The position numbers and the translations under genes are program-made. From assembly GCF_003058225.1 (NCBI RefSeq), contig NZ_QBUG01000007.1, positions 62,001 through 126,000 on the forward strand: DNA of 64,000 nucleotides. Direction: 5' to 3'. Every line of letters begins with the position of its first letter. The first letter of the stretch is position 1. Source of the DNA: Promicromonospora sp. AC04 (GTDB lineage: Bacteria; Actinomycetota; Actinomycetes; Actinomycetales; Cellulomonadaceae). Below the pieces are notes generated by a model. It saw nothing but the letters and a program-made list of their open reading frames with translations, was not told the DNA's origin and did not search any database. This document shows positions 51,418 through 59,693 of the stretch, piece after piece.

Positions 51418-51507
51418 GTAATGAGCCTCCCCGTGCCCTTGCTCTGCCCTCGTTGCACTGCGCCTGACCACGCCTCGTGTGCTGCTGGGAGCGTTCGCCC
51501 CATGGCC

Positions 51508-51541
51508 ATCGTAGGCGGATCGGGGGTGTGGTCCTGACCAC
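51508..51541 (-). promoter_or_regulatory. candidate trpC promoter with operator-like palindrome
   Basis: TACGAT (minus strand; plus 51508-51513) is a good -10. The perfect inverted repeat GTGGTC-CT-GACCAC (51528-51541) covers the -35 position. A further copy of its half, CCTGACCAC, lies downstream at 51463-51471. No trp leader peptide with tandem Trp codons is visible. Confidence 0.4.
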
Positions 51542-51621
51542 TCCCGGACCGTGAGACGACGCCCCGTCAGATCCCTCGCCGGGAGTCGTACGAATGCTCC
51601 CTGGAGATCACCTGATCAGAG

Positions 51622-51649
51622 CCACGGCGTCAGATCCACGGCGTCAGAT
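51622..51649. repeat. exact 14-bp tandem duplication at the DUF2752 stop codon
   Basis: CCACGGCGTCAGAT occurs twice head to tail (51622-51635 and 51636-51649). The duplication spans the stop codon of the DUF2752 gene and changes its last residue. Confidence 0.9.
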
Positions 51650-52046
51650 AAGGCTGCAGGCCAGGGAGGTTTCGCGCCACGAAGAACACGATCGCGACGC
51701 CGAGCGTGACCCACCCTGCGGCGCTCGACAGGCCCCGGAACGGCCGGCCGCGCGCGGCGGCCACCAGCCAGGTCAGCCACAGGACCACGACCACCGGGGC
51801 GGTGACCGTCCAGAGCGCGTTGGCCGACCAGGCGCCCGCCAGGTCGAGGTGCGCCAGGTCGTGCGTCGCCCGCAGCCCCCCGCACAGCGGGCAGGCCAGG
51901 CCCGTCAGCTCCAGCAGCGGGCAGAACCCGTAGGAGCCGCGCACGTGCGGGTCCCGGAGCGCGACCAGGAGCGTCGCCACCCCGACCGCCGCGCCCGCCA
52001 GCAGCGGCGCCCGCAGCGCGGGCCTCACGGCGGGCCGGGCGGCCAT
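51630..52046 (-). CDS. DUF2752 membrane protein
   Basis: This 138-residue membrane protein has three to four hydrophobic segments. The DUF2752 hallmark is a Cys-rich loop, GFCPLLELTGLACPLCGGLR, followed by ATHDLAHLDLAGAWSANALW. ATG 52046 follows the stop of the preceding gene after one base (TGAGATG), so translation is coupled; a GTG at 52064 would overlap that gene. The C-terminus reads LQPYLTPWI, where a 14-base duplication has altered the end. The function is unknown; the family is usually found in operon with small membrane proteins, as here. Confidence 0.85.
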   Translation of the reverse strand: MAARPAVRPALRAPLLAGAAVGVATLLVALRDPHVRGSYGFCPLLELTGLACPLCGGLRATHDLAHLDLAGAWSANALWTVTAPVVVVLWLTWLVAAARGRPFRGLSSAAGWVTLGVAIVFFVARNLPGLQPYLTPWI

Positions 52047-52047
52047 C

Positions 52048-52338
52048 TCAGGAACCGGCGCCACCGGTCAGGAACCGGACGACGAGGAGCACGATCACGA
52101 AGACCAGGATCGCGAGCGAGAGCCAGCCCAGCACGACGCCGGTCAGCGCCATCCCCTCGTTGTTCGCCTCGCCGGCGCGCACGGCCCTGCGGCCCTGGTT
52201 GCCGATGATGATGGCGGGGATGCCGGTGACGATGCCCAGAGCCAGCACGATCGACGCGATGCCCAGCACGAGCGACCAGACCCCCAGGCTGTTCCGGGGG
52301 TGGGCGGCGGGCGGCGCGGCCATCGCGAGCTCTGTCAT
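52048..52338 (-). CDS. DUF4190-type small membrane protein
   Basis: This 96-residue protein has two membrane helices, LGVWSLVLGIASIVLALGIV and VVLGWLSLAILVFVIVLLVV. Between them lies the family phrase GNQGRRAVRAGEANNEGMAL. The short N-terminal cytosolic arm is Ala/Pro-rich. ATG 52338 is seven bases after the previous stop and its own stop is one base from the DUF2752 start, a compact operon. No biochemical role is known for this family. Confidence 0.85.
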   Translation of the reverse strand: MTELAMAAPPAAHPRNSLGVWSLVLGIASIVLALGIVTGIPAIIIGNQGRRAVRAGEANNEGMALTGVVLGWLSLAILVFVIVLLVVRFLTGGAGS

Positions 52339-52345
52339 CGCGGGA

Positions 52346-52606
52346 CTACCGCCGGACCGTCTTCTGGCCGAGGCCCAGGTTGCGCAGCACCAGGCCGACG
52401 ATCAGCGAGGCACCGACCACCACCAGGCCGACCACGAACATGACCAGCCCCGCCGACGACCCAGCGGCCAGCACCAGGCCCACCGCGGAGATCAGCGTGC
52501 CGAGCGTGATGCCTGCCATCGTCACCCACGCGGCGACCGTGTGGCCGTGGTTGGTCGGCGGGACGCCCGGCGGGAGGTAGGCGATCTCGGGCTTGTTCTC
52601 GGTCAT
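52346..52606 (-). CDS. HGxxPAAW-family small membrane protein
   Basis: This 86-residue protein carries the motif HGHTVAAWVTMAGITLGTLI, a variant (Val for Pro) of the HGxxPAAW pattern. Two hydrophobic helices follow, the second being SAGLVMFVVGLVVVGASLIV, and the tail is basic (GLGQKTVRR). Family members are found in trp operons of actinobacteria, in the same position as here, between the Trp-associated membrane protein and trpC. The function is unknown. ATG 52606. Confidence 0.82.
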   Translation of the reverse strand: MTENKPEIAYLPPGVPPTNHGHTVAAWVTMAGITLGTLISAVGLVLAAGSSAGLVMFVVGLVVVGASLIVGLVLRNLGLGQKTVRR

Positions 52607-52666
52607 CGCAGGTTGGTGCCTTTCGTGTCGTGCGGTACGCGCTCAGCCTAACCGGTTCGGGTCGGG

Positions 52667-53341
52667 TCAGCGGCCCGTCGGGTCGTCGCCGCGGGACAGG
52701 GCGTCCCAGGCGTCGTGGGGGTCGATCTCGTCGTCGTCCTCGTCGTCGGCGGACCCGGCGTCGTCCGACCTGGCGGGCCCCGCGGGCCCGGCGGCCGCGG
52801 CCGATCCTGTACCGGCCGCCGTCGTGCCCTCCGCCGTGCCGGCCCCGGGCGCTGCTTTCTGGTCCGCGCGCTCGTGGCGGCCCGACGTCGCCGCCCAGCC
52901 CCGCGCCGCGACGGCGCCCCAGACCGCGACGACGACGGCGAGCACGCCCGTGGCGACTGCGGCCCACGGCCACGCGGTGAGCACGACGGGCGAGGTCAGC
53001 TCGGTGACGCCGCTCGAGGCGGACGCCGCGGCGGTGGCGGCAGGCACGGGGTCGCCGACGACGACGAGCGTGCTCACCACCACCAGCACACCGGCCGCCG
53101 CCGCGACCACGAGCGCCACGTACCGGGCCACGCGCCCGGTCAGCGCGCACGCGATCCCGGCGGCCAGGAGCACGAGGGCCCCGGCCCCGACGCCAGGCGC
53201 GGCCGAGGTGCCCGCCGCGGCGACCGCCACCTCGGGCTCCAGCGCGGTGGCCACCGTGGTGGTCACCCAGGTGGGCGAGCCCGTGCCGAACGTCAGCGCG
53301 CCCAGCACGAGCAGCGCGAGGACCGTGCGGGTGCGGGTCAC
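52667..53341 (-). CDS. Trp biosynthesis-associated membrane protein (TIGR02234-like)
   Basis: This 224-residue membrane protein starts at GTG 53341, which overlaps the trpE stop as GTGA. It has four hydrophobic helices (first TVLALLVLGALTFGTGSPTW; then GAGALVLLAAGIACALTGRV) and a long cytosolic Ala/Gly-rich and acidic tail (ADDEDDDEIDPHDAWDALSR). The W-containing segment after the first helix and the location directly after trpE are characteristic of the actinobacterial Trp-operon membrane protein family, whose activity is unknown. Translational coupling suggests it is needed in fixed ratio to anthranilate synthase. Confidence 0.88.
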   Translation of the reverse strand: MTRTRTVLALLVLGALTFGTGSPTWVTTTVATALEPEVAVAAAGTSAAPGVGAGALVLLAAGIACALTGRVARYVALVVAAAAGVLVVVSTLVVVGDPVPAATAAASASSGVTELTSPVVLTAWPWAAVATGVLAVVVAVWGAVAARGWAATSGRHERADQKAAPGAGTAEGTTAAGTGSAAAAGPAGPARSDDAGSADDEDDDEIDPHDAWDALSRGDDPTGR

Positions 53342-54957
53342 TTGCCGCTCCCCGTCGTCCCGAGCGGCGCCGCCCGCAGCGGAGCCAGGCGCGACGCGAG
53401 CTGGATGGCCCGTACCGCGGCCGCTGCCTTGTTGCGCGACTCCGCGTACTCCAGGGCGGGCACCGAGTCGGCAACGATGCCGCCGCCCGCCTGGACGCTC
53501 GCGCGGCCGTCGGCGATGTACGCGGTGCGGATGGCGATGGCCATGTCCATGTTGCCGCCGAAGTCGAAGTACCCGCACACCCCGCCGTAGATGCCGCGGG
53601 AGGCTGGCTCCAGCTCGTCGATCAGGGCGATCGCCCGGGGTTTGGGCGCGCCCGACAGGGTTCCGGCCGGGAACGTCGCCTTCAGTGCGTCCAGGGCGCT
53701 GTAGCCGGCGCGCAGGCGGCCCACCACGGTGGAGCACATGTGCATGATGTGGCTGAACCGGCGCACCTTCATGAACTCGACCACCTCGACGCTGGTGGGC
53801 TCGCAGACCTTGACCATGTCGTTTCGGGACAGGTCGACGAGCATGATGTGCTCGGCCCGCTCCTTGGGGTCGGCCAGGAGCTCCTCGCCCAGCTCGGCGT
53901 CCTCCTCCGGGTGCGCGCCGCGCGGCCGGGACCCGGCGATCGGGTAGGTGGTGACGTGGCCGTCGTCCACCTTCACCAGGGTCTCCGGGCTGGAGCCGAC
54001 CACCGCGAACTCGGCGCCGTCCGGCTTGGCGAGGTGGAAGTAGTACATGTACGGGCTCGGGTTGATGGTCCGCAGCGCCCGGTACACGTCCAGCGGGTCT
54101 GCCGCGCAGTCCAGGTCCAGGCGCTGGGAGAGCACCACCTGGAACACCTCGCCGTCGCGGATCGCCTCCTTGCCCGCGAGCACCGCGTCCTCGAACTCCT
54201 GGCGGGTGGACCGGAACTCGAGCTGCGGCTCGGGCGCGTCCTCGACGAGGACGGACGTGACGCGCGGCGCGCCCTCCGCGAGCCGAGCGGCCATGGCGTC
54301 GAGCCGGGCGACGGCGTCCGCATAGGCCTCGTCGACGCGCTCGTTCGTCGCGTCGGCGTTGATCGCGTTGGCGACCAGCCACACGGTGCCCTCGCGGTGG
54401 TCCACCACCGCGAGGTCGGTGGCGAGGCACAGGGCGAGCTCGGGCGCGCCGGTCTCGTCCGGGGCGGTCGCCGGGAGCGTGGGCTCCCAGTGGCGCACGA
54501 TGTCCCAGCCCAGCACGCCGGCCAGGCCCCCGGTCAGCGGCGGCAGGTTCGCCACGCCGGGCGTCCGGAGCGCGGTGAGCGCCGCCTCGACCACGTCGAC
54601 GACGTCGCCCTGCGTCGGGATGCCGACCGGCACGTCGCCGGTCCACACGGCCTGGCCGCCGTCGCTGGTCAGGGTCGCGCGGGACGCGACGCCGACGAAC
54701 GACCAGCGCGCCCAGACGCCGGACTCCGCCGACTCCAGGATGAACGTCCCGGGCTTGCCCTGGGCCAGGGTCCGGTAGAGGCCGACGGGTGTGGCGTCGT
54801 CGGCCAGGAGGGGGCGGACGACCGGGATCACGCGGCGGTCGGCGGCCATCTCCCGGAACTCCGGCAGGCTCGGCCAGGTGCGACCCCAGGGCAGGTCGGC
54901 GGGTGCGGTCGCCGTGCGAGCCTCGTGGGTGCCGGGCTGGCTGTCGAGCTGGGTCAC
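53338..54957 (-). CDS. trpE: anthranilate synthase component I
   Basis: TrpE makes anthranilate from chorismate using ammonia from a glutaminase partner (trpG not in the window). The 539-residue protein starts with GTG 54957, overlapping the hisI stop (GTGA). The feedback tryptophan site motif is [20 protein letters not shown]. The chorismate-binding domain has [69 protein letters not shown] and [19 protein letters not shown]. Complete, with an N-terminal extension of about 25 residues. Confidence 0.97.
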   Translation of the reverse strand: MTQLDSQPGTHEARTATAPADLPWGRTWPSLPEFREMAADRRVIPVVRPLLADDATPVGLYRTLAQGKPGTFILESAESGVWARWSFVGVASRATLTSDGGQAVWTGDVPVGIPTQGDVVDVVEAALTALRTPGVANLPPLTGGLAGVLGWDIVRHWEPTLPATAPDETGAPELALCLATDLAVVDHREGTVWLVANAINADATNERVDEAYADAVARLDAMAARLAEGAPRVTSVLVEDAPEPQLEFRSTRQEFEDAVLAGKEAIRDGEVFQVVLSQRLDLDCAADPLDVYRALRTINPSPYMYYFHLAKPDGAEFAVVGSSPETLVKVDDGHVTTYPIAGSRPRGAHPEEDAELGEELLADPKERAEHIMLVDLSRNDMVKVCEPTSVEVVEFMKVRRFSHIMHMCSTVVGRLRAGYSALDALKATFPAGTLSGAPKPRAIALIDELEPASRGIYGGVCGYFDFGGNMDMAIAIRTAYIADGRASVQAGGGIVADSVPALEYAESRNKAAAAVRAIQLASRLAPLRAAPLGTTGSGK

Positions 54958-55457
54958 CGGTTCTCCTCGTTCTGCTGGTTGCCGTGCTCGTTGCGGTCCT
55001 GCTGGGCGCGGTCCTGCCCGGCGCGGTCCTGCTGGGCGCGGTCCTGCTGGGCGCGGTCCGGCCCGGCGCTGTCCGGCCCGGCGCCATCCTGCTGGGCGCG
55101 GTCTCCGACCACCGCGCCCAGGTCGCCCCCGGCCTCGAAGCACGTGCGTGTGCCGGTGTGGCACGCGGCGCCGACCTGGTCCACCTGGACCAGCAGGGCG
55201 TCGCCGTCGCAGTCGATGCTCGCGGCCTTGACGTACTGGGCGTGCCCGGACGTGTCGCCCTTGCGCCAGTACTCCTTGCGGCTGCGGGACCAGAACGTCA
55301 CGCGCCCCTCGGTAAGGGTGCGGCGCAGGGCCTCGTCGTCCATCCAGCCGACCATGAGCACCTCGCCCGTGTCGTGCTGCTGCACGACGGCGGCCACCAG
55401 GCCGGCGTCGTCCCGCTTGAGTCGGGCAGAGATCGTGGGATCGAGAACTTCGGGCAC
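54954..55457 (-). CDS. hisI: phosphoribosyl-AMP cyclohydrolase with repetitive C-terminal tail
   Basis: HisI opens the purine ring of phosphoribosyl-AMP, the third step of histidine synthesis. The enzyme core has [40 protein letters not shown], the Mg site [15 protein letters not shown] and the Zn site [15 protein letters not shown] 55457 ([13 protein letters not shown]) is preceded by AGGA at seven bases; GTG 55478 is an alternative. After the core come about 45 residues of five-residue repeats (AQQDR-like), encoded by a 15-bp DNA repeat. The stop overlaps the trpE start, so a histidine gene leads the trp run. Confidence 0.93.
   Translation of the reverse strand: MPEVLDPTISARLKRDDAGLVAAVVQQHDTGEVLMVGWMDDEALRRTLTEGRVTFWSRSRKEYWRKGDTSGHAQYVKAASIDCDGDALLVQVDQVGAACHTGTRTCFEAGGDLGAVVGDRAQQDGAGPDSAGPDRAQQDRAQQDRAGQDRAQQDRNEHGNQQNEENR
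54991..55095. repeat. 15-bp coding repeat in hisI tail
   Basis: Seven units of 15 bases, consensus GCGCGGTCCTGCTGG, run from 54991 to 55095. On the minus strand they encode the pentapeptide AQQDR and variants such as SAGPD. Confidence 0.85.
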
Positions 55458-55574
55458 CTGAGAATCCTGCCACGTCACGGGCCGACGGCGATGTGACGTC
55501 CGCCGCCGACCCGCAGATTCCCCGCCCATCCCCCCGCCGAACCACAGCTGGGCGACCACCACGTCCCGGCCGGG

Positions 55575-57560
55575 CTAGCGGGTCTGGGCTACCCAGCTTG
55601 CGTGCATCTGGGCGTAGATGCCGTCCGCCGCCGCCAGCTCCGCGTGCGGGCCGACCTCGGCCACGTGGCCCTGGTCCACCACGACCACGAGGTCGGATGC
55701 CTCCGCGGTCGAGAGCCGGTGCGCGATGGTGATCGTGGACCGGCCGGCCGTCAGGGAGTCCAGTGCCCGCGCGATGCGGACCTCGGTCGCGGGGTCCACC
55801 GCCGACGTCGCCTCGTCGAGCACCAGCAGGTCCGGCTGGGCGAGGTAGGCGCGCGCGATCGCGACGAGCTGCCGCTCCCCCGCAGACAGTGCCTCGCCCC
55901 GCTGGCCCACTGCCGTCTCGAGCCCGTCGGGCAGGTCGGCCACCCAGTCGGACAGGCCGAGCTCGGCGAACGCCTGCTCGACCGCCGCCCGCTCGGCACC
56001 CGCCTGCTCACCACCCGACGGCTCAACCGCCAACCGCTCGCCACCCGACGGCTCGGTACCCGACGGCTCGGCATCCGACGACTCAGTCCTGGACGCCTGC
56101 CCCTCGCCGACATCCCGAGCGGGCGAAGATCCCGCACCCACCGGCACGGGGAGCGGAGCACGGAGACCGTACGCCGCGTTCTCCAGCACGGTGCCGTCGA
56201 AGAGGAAGCCCTCCTGCGGCACCAGCACCACGCGCTCGCGCAGCGAGGCGAACGCCAGGTCCCGCAGGTTCACGCCGTCCAGCTCCACGGCCCCCGCCGT
56301 CGGGTCCATGAGGCGCGTGACCAGCTTGGCGATGGTCGTCTTGCCGGAGCCGGTCTGCCCCACCACCGCCACCTTGGTGCGCGGCGGCAGGTCCAGGGTC
56401 ACGCCGTGCAGCACCTCGGGCCCGTTCGGGTAGGAGAACCGGACGTCGCGCAGGGTCACGTGCGCCGGGCCGCGCTGCTGCGTCACCGCCCCGGGCTTCT
56501 CGGCCACCTGCACCGGAGTGTCGATGACGGCGATCACGCGCCGCCAGCCGGCCACGGCGTTCTGCAGCTCGTTGAGGATCTCGGTCGCCATCTGCACCGG
56601 CCCGGTGAACAGCTGCACCAGGAACAGGAACGCCACGAGCTGGCCTGCCGTCAGGCCGCCGCCCACGCCGAGCAGCGTTCCCACGACGACCACGACGGCC
56701 AGCACCAGGTTGGAGATCAGCACGCCGGACGAGAACGTCCCCGCGACCAGGACCTGCGACCGGGCCTGCGCGCTCCGGGCGTCCTCAATGGCCCCGTCGA
56801 TGCGCCGCCCCGTGCGCTCGGCGACGCCGTACGCGCGCACCGTCTCGGCCCCCACCACGGACTCGGAGATGGCGCCGAGCATCGCCCCGACGCGCTCACG
56901 CACCAGGGTGTAGGCGCGGTTCACGTACTTCTGCCCGTACCGGATCACGAGGAACATCGGCACGAAGCTGATCCACACCACGGCCGTCAGGATCGGCGAG
57001 TAGACGAGCATCAGGCCGGTCGCCACGAGTATCTGCAGCGCGCTGACGAGCAGCATGATGCCGCCCCACTGCACGAACAGGGACACCGTGTCGACGTCGT
57101 TGGTCACGCGCGAGACCAGGGCGCCGCGGCGCTCGGTGTTCTGCGTGAGTGTCGAGAGGTTGTGCACGTGCCGGAACGCCTTGGTCCGCAGCGTCGCCAG
57201 CCCGGCCTCGGCCGAGCGGAACAGCCGCACGTTCACCAGCGCGGCGCAGAGCGCGGCCAGGACGAGCGCCCCCGTCGCCAGGGACGCCAGGAGCGCCACC
57301 CGCCCGAGGTCGGGCCCGGCGTCGGCCAGGATGCCGACGTCGATGGTCTGCTGCACGGCGAGCGGGACCACCACCCGGCCGGCGGCCGCGAGCAGCGCCA
57401 GGCCGAGCGTGATCCACATCCCCCGCGTGATCTCGGGGCTGATCTCGATCCCGCGACGCAGCGTCGCGAACACGCCCAGGCTGCTGGTCGACTCGATGCG
57501 GGCGCCGTCGGCGTCGAGCAGGTCCTCGGGCACCTCTGCCTCGTCCGTCACCGCGGTCAT
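55575..57560 (-). CDS. ABC exporter half, heterodimer partner B
   Basis: This 661-residue TMD-NBD fusion is 662 codons from ATG 57560, which overlaps the partner gene's stop (ATGA). The ABC1 membrane domain begins near MWITLGLALLAAAGRVVVPL. The NBD has Walker A VAVVGQTGSGKTTIAKLVTR, VPQEGFLFDGTV, signature ALSAGERQLVAIARAYL (Ser-Ala-Gly-Glu rather than SGGQ) and LLVLDEATSAVDPATEV with H-loop IAHRLS. Residues about 475-524, between Q-loop and signature, are a Ser/Glu/Gly/Pro-rich insertion (SGTEPSGGERLAVEPSGGEQ) absent from other exporters. The pair resembles TmrAB/BmrCD-type multidrug exporters. The substrate is unknown. Confidence 0.92.
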   Translation of the reverse strand: MTAVTDEAEVPEDLLDADGARIESTSSLGVFATLRRGIEISPEITRGMWITLGLALLAAAGRVVVPLAVQQTIDVGILADAGPDLGRVALLASLATGALVLAALCAALVNVRLFRSAEAGLATLRTKAFRHVHNLSTLTQNTERRGALVSRVTNDVDTVSLFVQWGGIMLLVSALQILVATGLMLVYSPILTAVVWISFVPMFLVIRYGQKYVNRAYTLVRERVGAMLGAISESVVGAETVRAYGVAERTGRRIDGAIEDARSAQARSQVLVAGTFSSGVLISNLVLAVVVVVGTLLGVGGGLTAGQLVAFLFLVQLFTGPVQMATEILNELQNAVAGWRRVIAVIDTPVQVAEKPGAVTQQRGPAHVTLRDVRFSYPNGPEVLHGVTLDLPPRTKVAVVGQTGSGKTTIAKLVTRLMDPTAGAVELDGVNLRDLAFASLRERVVLVPQEGFLFDGTVLENAAYGLRAPLPVPVGAGSSPARDVGEGQASRTESSDAEPSGTEPSGGERLAVEPSGGEQAGAERAAVEQAFAELGLSDWVADLPDGLETAVGQRGEALSAGERQLVAIARAYLAQPDLLVLDEATSAVDPATEVRIARALDSLTAGRSTITIAHRLSTAEASDLVVVVDQGHVAEVGPHAELAAADGIYAQMHASWVAQTR

Positions 57561-59512
57561 CGGGCCACCTCTTCCAGCTCGTCCAGCTCGTCGTCCAGCG
57601 CACCGGCAGCGGCCTCGTCGGCCCGTTCCTTCTCCCGGCGCTCGGTCTCGACCTCGTAGGCCGTGGCGAGCGCGCGGTAGCCGGGGTCGCGCGCCATGAG
57701 CTCGTCGTGCGTCCCGGTGTCGGCCACACGGCCGCCCTCGACGTGGATGACGCGGTCCGCGAGCGCCACCGACGACATGCGGTAGGCGACCATGAGCACG
57801 GTGGTGCCGGGCCGGGGGTCGGTGTCGGGCTCGGCGCCCGCGCCGTCGTCGGCCCGGTCGGCCAGGCCGCGCAGGATCTCCTGCTCGACGCGGGGGTCGA
57901 CGGCGCTGGTCGCGTCGTCGAGCACGAGCAGGCGCGGGGCGCGCACGAGGGCGCGCGCGATGGCGAGGCGCTGCCGCTGCCCGCCGGAGAGGTTGGCGCC
58001 GCGCTCGCCCAGGGGCGCGTCGAGCCCGCCTGCCAGGTCGCGCACGGTCTCGTCGAGGCGTGCGAGCCGCAGGGCGTCCCACACCTCGGAGTCGGACGGC
58101 GCGCCGGGCGCGCCCGGGTCGGCCAACGTCACGTTGCCGCGCACCGTGTCCTCGAAGATGAAGGTGGACTGCGTGACCAGCGCGACCTGGGCCGGGATCT
58201 CGCCGTCGGCCAGGGTGCGCGCGTCCACGCCGTCGAGCAGGACCTGCCCGCGCGTCGGGTCGGACAGCCGCGCCAGGAGGCTCACCAGGGTGGTCTTGCC
58301 TGCCCCGGTCGTGCCGACGACGGCGACCGTGGCGCCCGGCTCGATCTCGACGTCCACGCCGTCGAGCAGGGTGATCGAACGGCCGCGTGCCCCGCTGATC
58401 GCCGGCAAGTCGACGCCGACGTCCGCCAGACGTACGGACATGCCCGCCTGGCCGGGGGTCTGCGGCAGGCGGGCGTCGCCGTGGGCGAGGGCGCCGGTCG
58501 CGTCGGCGACCTGCGCTATGCGCTCGTAGCCGACCAGGGCGCGCGGCAGCTCGCCGAGCACCCAGCCGAACGCCTGCACGGGCACCGTCATCATCGTGAG
58601 CAGGTAGGCGGCGGTGACGAGGTCGCCCGGGGCGACGTCGCCGGTGGAGATGCGCCAAGTACCGACGCCGAGCACCAGCAGGGTGCCGATCGACGGCAGG
58701 GTCTGGATCACGGGGTCGAACAGCGAGCGGACGATGCCGACGCGCACGTTCGCGGCGCGCAGCTCCTGGGTGCGTCCGCCGAACCGGCTCTCCTCGCGGT
58801 CCTCGGTCCCGAGCGCCTTGACCAGCAGGGCGGCCTCGAAGCTCTCGTGCGCGACGTCGGCGACGTCGCCACGCAGCCGCTGCGCCCTGGTCACGGCGGG
58901 CGACATGTGGCGCTGGTAGACGGCGTTCACGGCCACCGTGACCGGGATGACGGCCAGCGCCGCGAGCGTCAGCCAGGGGTCGATCGTCAGGAGCAGCGCC
59001 ACGGAGACGCCGATCATGACCACGACGCCGAGCGCGAACGGCAGCGGGTTGAACACGCCGGTGGCCGCCTCGGTGTCCGAGGTGGTGTGGTTCAGGAGCT
59101 GCCCGGCCGGGTGCCCGCGGTGCCACGAGGCGGGCAGGCGCAGGTACTGGCGGGTCAGTGCCGTGCGGTGGTCGGCCTGGATCCGGACGACGCCGTAGCC
59201 CGCCCAGATCCGGCGGGCGGCGACGGCCAGCGCGAGCGACACGGCGACGGCGGCGAGCACGAGGCCGCCGAGCCAGACCCGGTCGCGCGCCGCCTCGTCG
59301 CCCGCGATCGCCGGGACGACGACGGAGTCCGTGGCCCAGCCGACCGCCCGGCTCACGCCGACGGTCAGGGCGCCGAAGAGTCCTGACGCGCCAACGGCCA
59401 GGACGTAGATGCCGGGGTGCGAGCGCATGCCGCGCCACATCAGGGCGATCGACCGGCGTACGCGGGAGCCGGTCAGTGCCATCGGGGTGGATCGCGGGGC
59501 ATCTGAGGGCAC
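57557..59512 (-). CDS. ABC exporter half, heterodimer partner A
   Basis: This 651-residue TMD-NBD fusion is transcribed first. GTG 59512 with GAGG seven bases upstream is taken as start; an ATG at 59482 (MALTGSRVRRS) is possible. The membrane domain starts at HPGIYVLAVGASGLFGALTV. The NBD has Walker A VAVVGTTGAGKTTLVSLLAR, VTQSTFIFEDTVRGNVTLAD, signature [20 protein letters not shown] and LLVLDDATSAVDPRVEQEIL, where Asp replaces the catalytic Glu after Walker B (VLDD), the mark of the degenerate site of heterodimeric exporters. AYRMS stands at the H-loop. A MerR/SoxR-like promoter lies upstream. It pairs with the overlapping downstream gene. Confidence 0.92.
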   Translation of the reverse strand: MPSDAPRSTPMALTGSRVRRSIALMWRGMRSHPGIYVLAVGASGLFGALTVGVSRAVGWATDSVVVPAIAGDEAARDRVWLGGLVLAAVAVSLALAVAARRIWAGYGVVRIQADHRTALTRQYLRLPASWHRGHPAGQLLNHTTSDTEAATGVFNPLPFALGVVVMIGVSVALLLTIDPWLTLAALAVIPVTVAVNAVYQRHMSPAVTRAQRLRGDVADVAHESFEAALLVKALGTEDREESRFGGRTQELRAANVRVGIVRSLFDPVIQTLPSIGTLLVLGVGTWRISTGDVAPGDLVTAAYLLTMMTVPVQAFGWVLGELPRALVGYERIAQVADATGALAHGDARLPQTPGQAGMSVRLADVGVDLPAISGARGRSITLLDGVDVEIEPGATVAVVGTTGAGKTTLVSLLARLSDPTRGQVLLDGVDARTLADGEIPAQVALVTQSTFIFEDTVRGNVTLADPGAPGAPSDSEVWDALRLARLDETVRDLAGGLDAPLGERGANLSGGQRQRLAIARALVRAPRLLVLDDATSAVDPRVEQEILRGLADRADDGAGAEPDTDPRPGTTVLMVAYRMSSVALADRVIHVEGGRVADTGTHDELMARDPGYRALATAYEVETERREKERADEAAAGALDDELDELEEVAR

Positions 59513-59598
59513 GGCAAGACCTCGCTTCCTAGGGGGACCACAGAATTTTCTCACGGCCCGGGAATCGATTCGACAGATTTTCGCCCTGGGCGTCGACG

Positions 59599-59629
59599 AC
59601 GTTAGGACCTCGACTTAAGTTGAGGTCAA
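59599..59629 (-). promoter_or_regulatory. MerR/SoxR-type promoter of the ABC exporter pair
   Basis: On the minus strand TTGACC (plus 59624-59629) and TAACGT (plus 59599-59604) are separated by 19 bases, longer than normal. The spacer holds the near-perfect palindrome ACCTCAACTTAAGTCGAGGT (59607-59626, one mismatched pair), close to known SoxR/MerR-family boxes such as CCTCAAGTTAACTTGAGG. This is the standard layout of MerR-activated promoters. The regulator gene is not in the window. Confidence 0.7.
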
Positions 59630-59645
59630 GGGCAAGGCCTCGACG

Positions 59646-59669
59646 GGCCCGACCATCGGTGGTCGGGCC
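59646..59669 (-). terminator. terminator of hisF
   Basis: A ten-base perfect stem (59646-59655 with 59660-59669) and a 4-base loop lie 25 bases after the hisF stop codon. Confidence 0.75.
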
Positions 59670-59693
59670 GGTCGAGACCCTGCGGGCCAGACG

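Noticed and set aside
51418-51629. Search for a tryptophan attenuator leader peptide before trpC
   Set aside because: The only short frame there contains a single Trp codon and no terminator/antiterminator pair was found.
54991-55095. Regular repeats at hisI considered as a CRISPR array
   Set aside because: Units are contiguous 15-mers without spacers and lie in frame inside a coding sequence.
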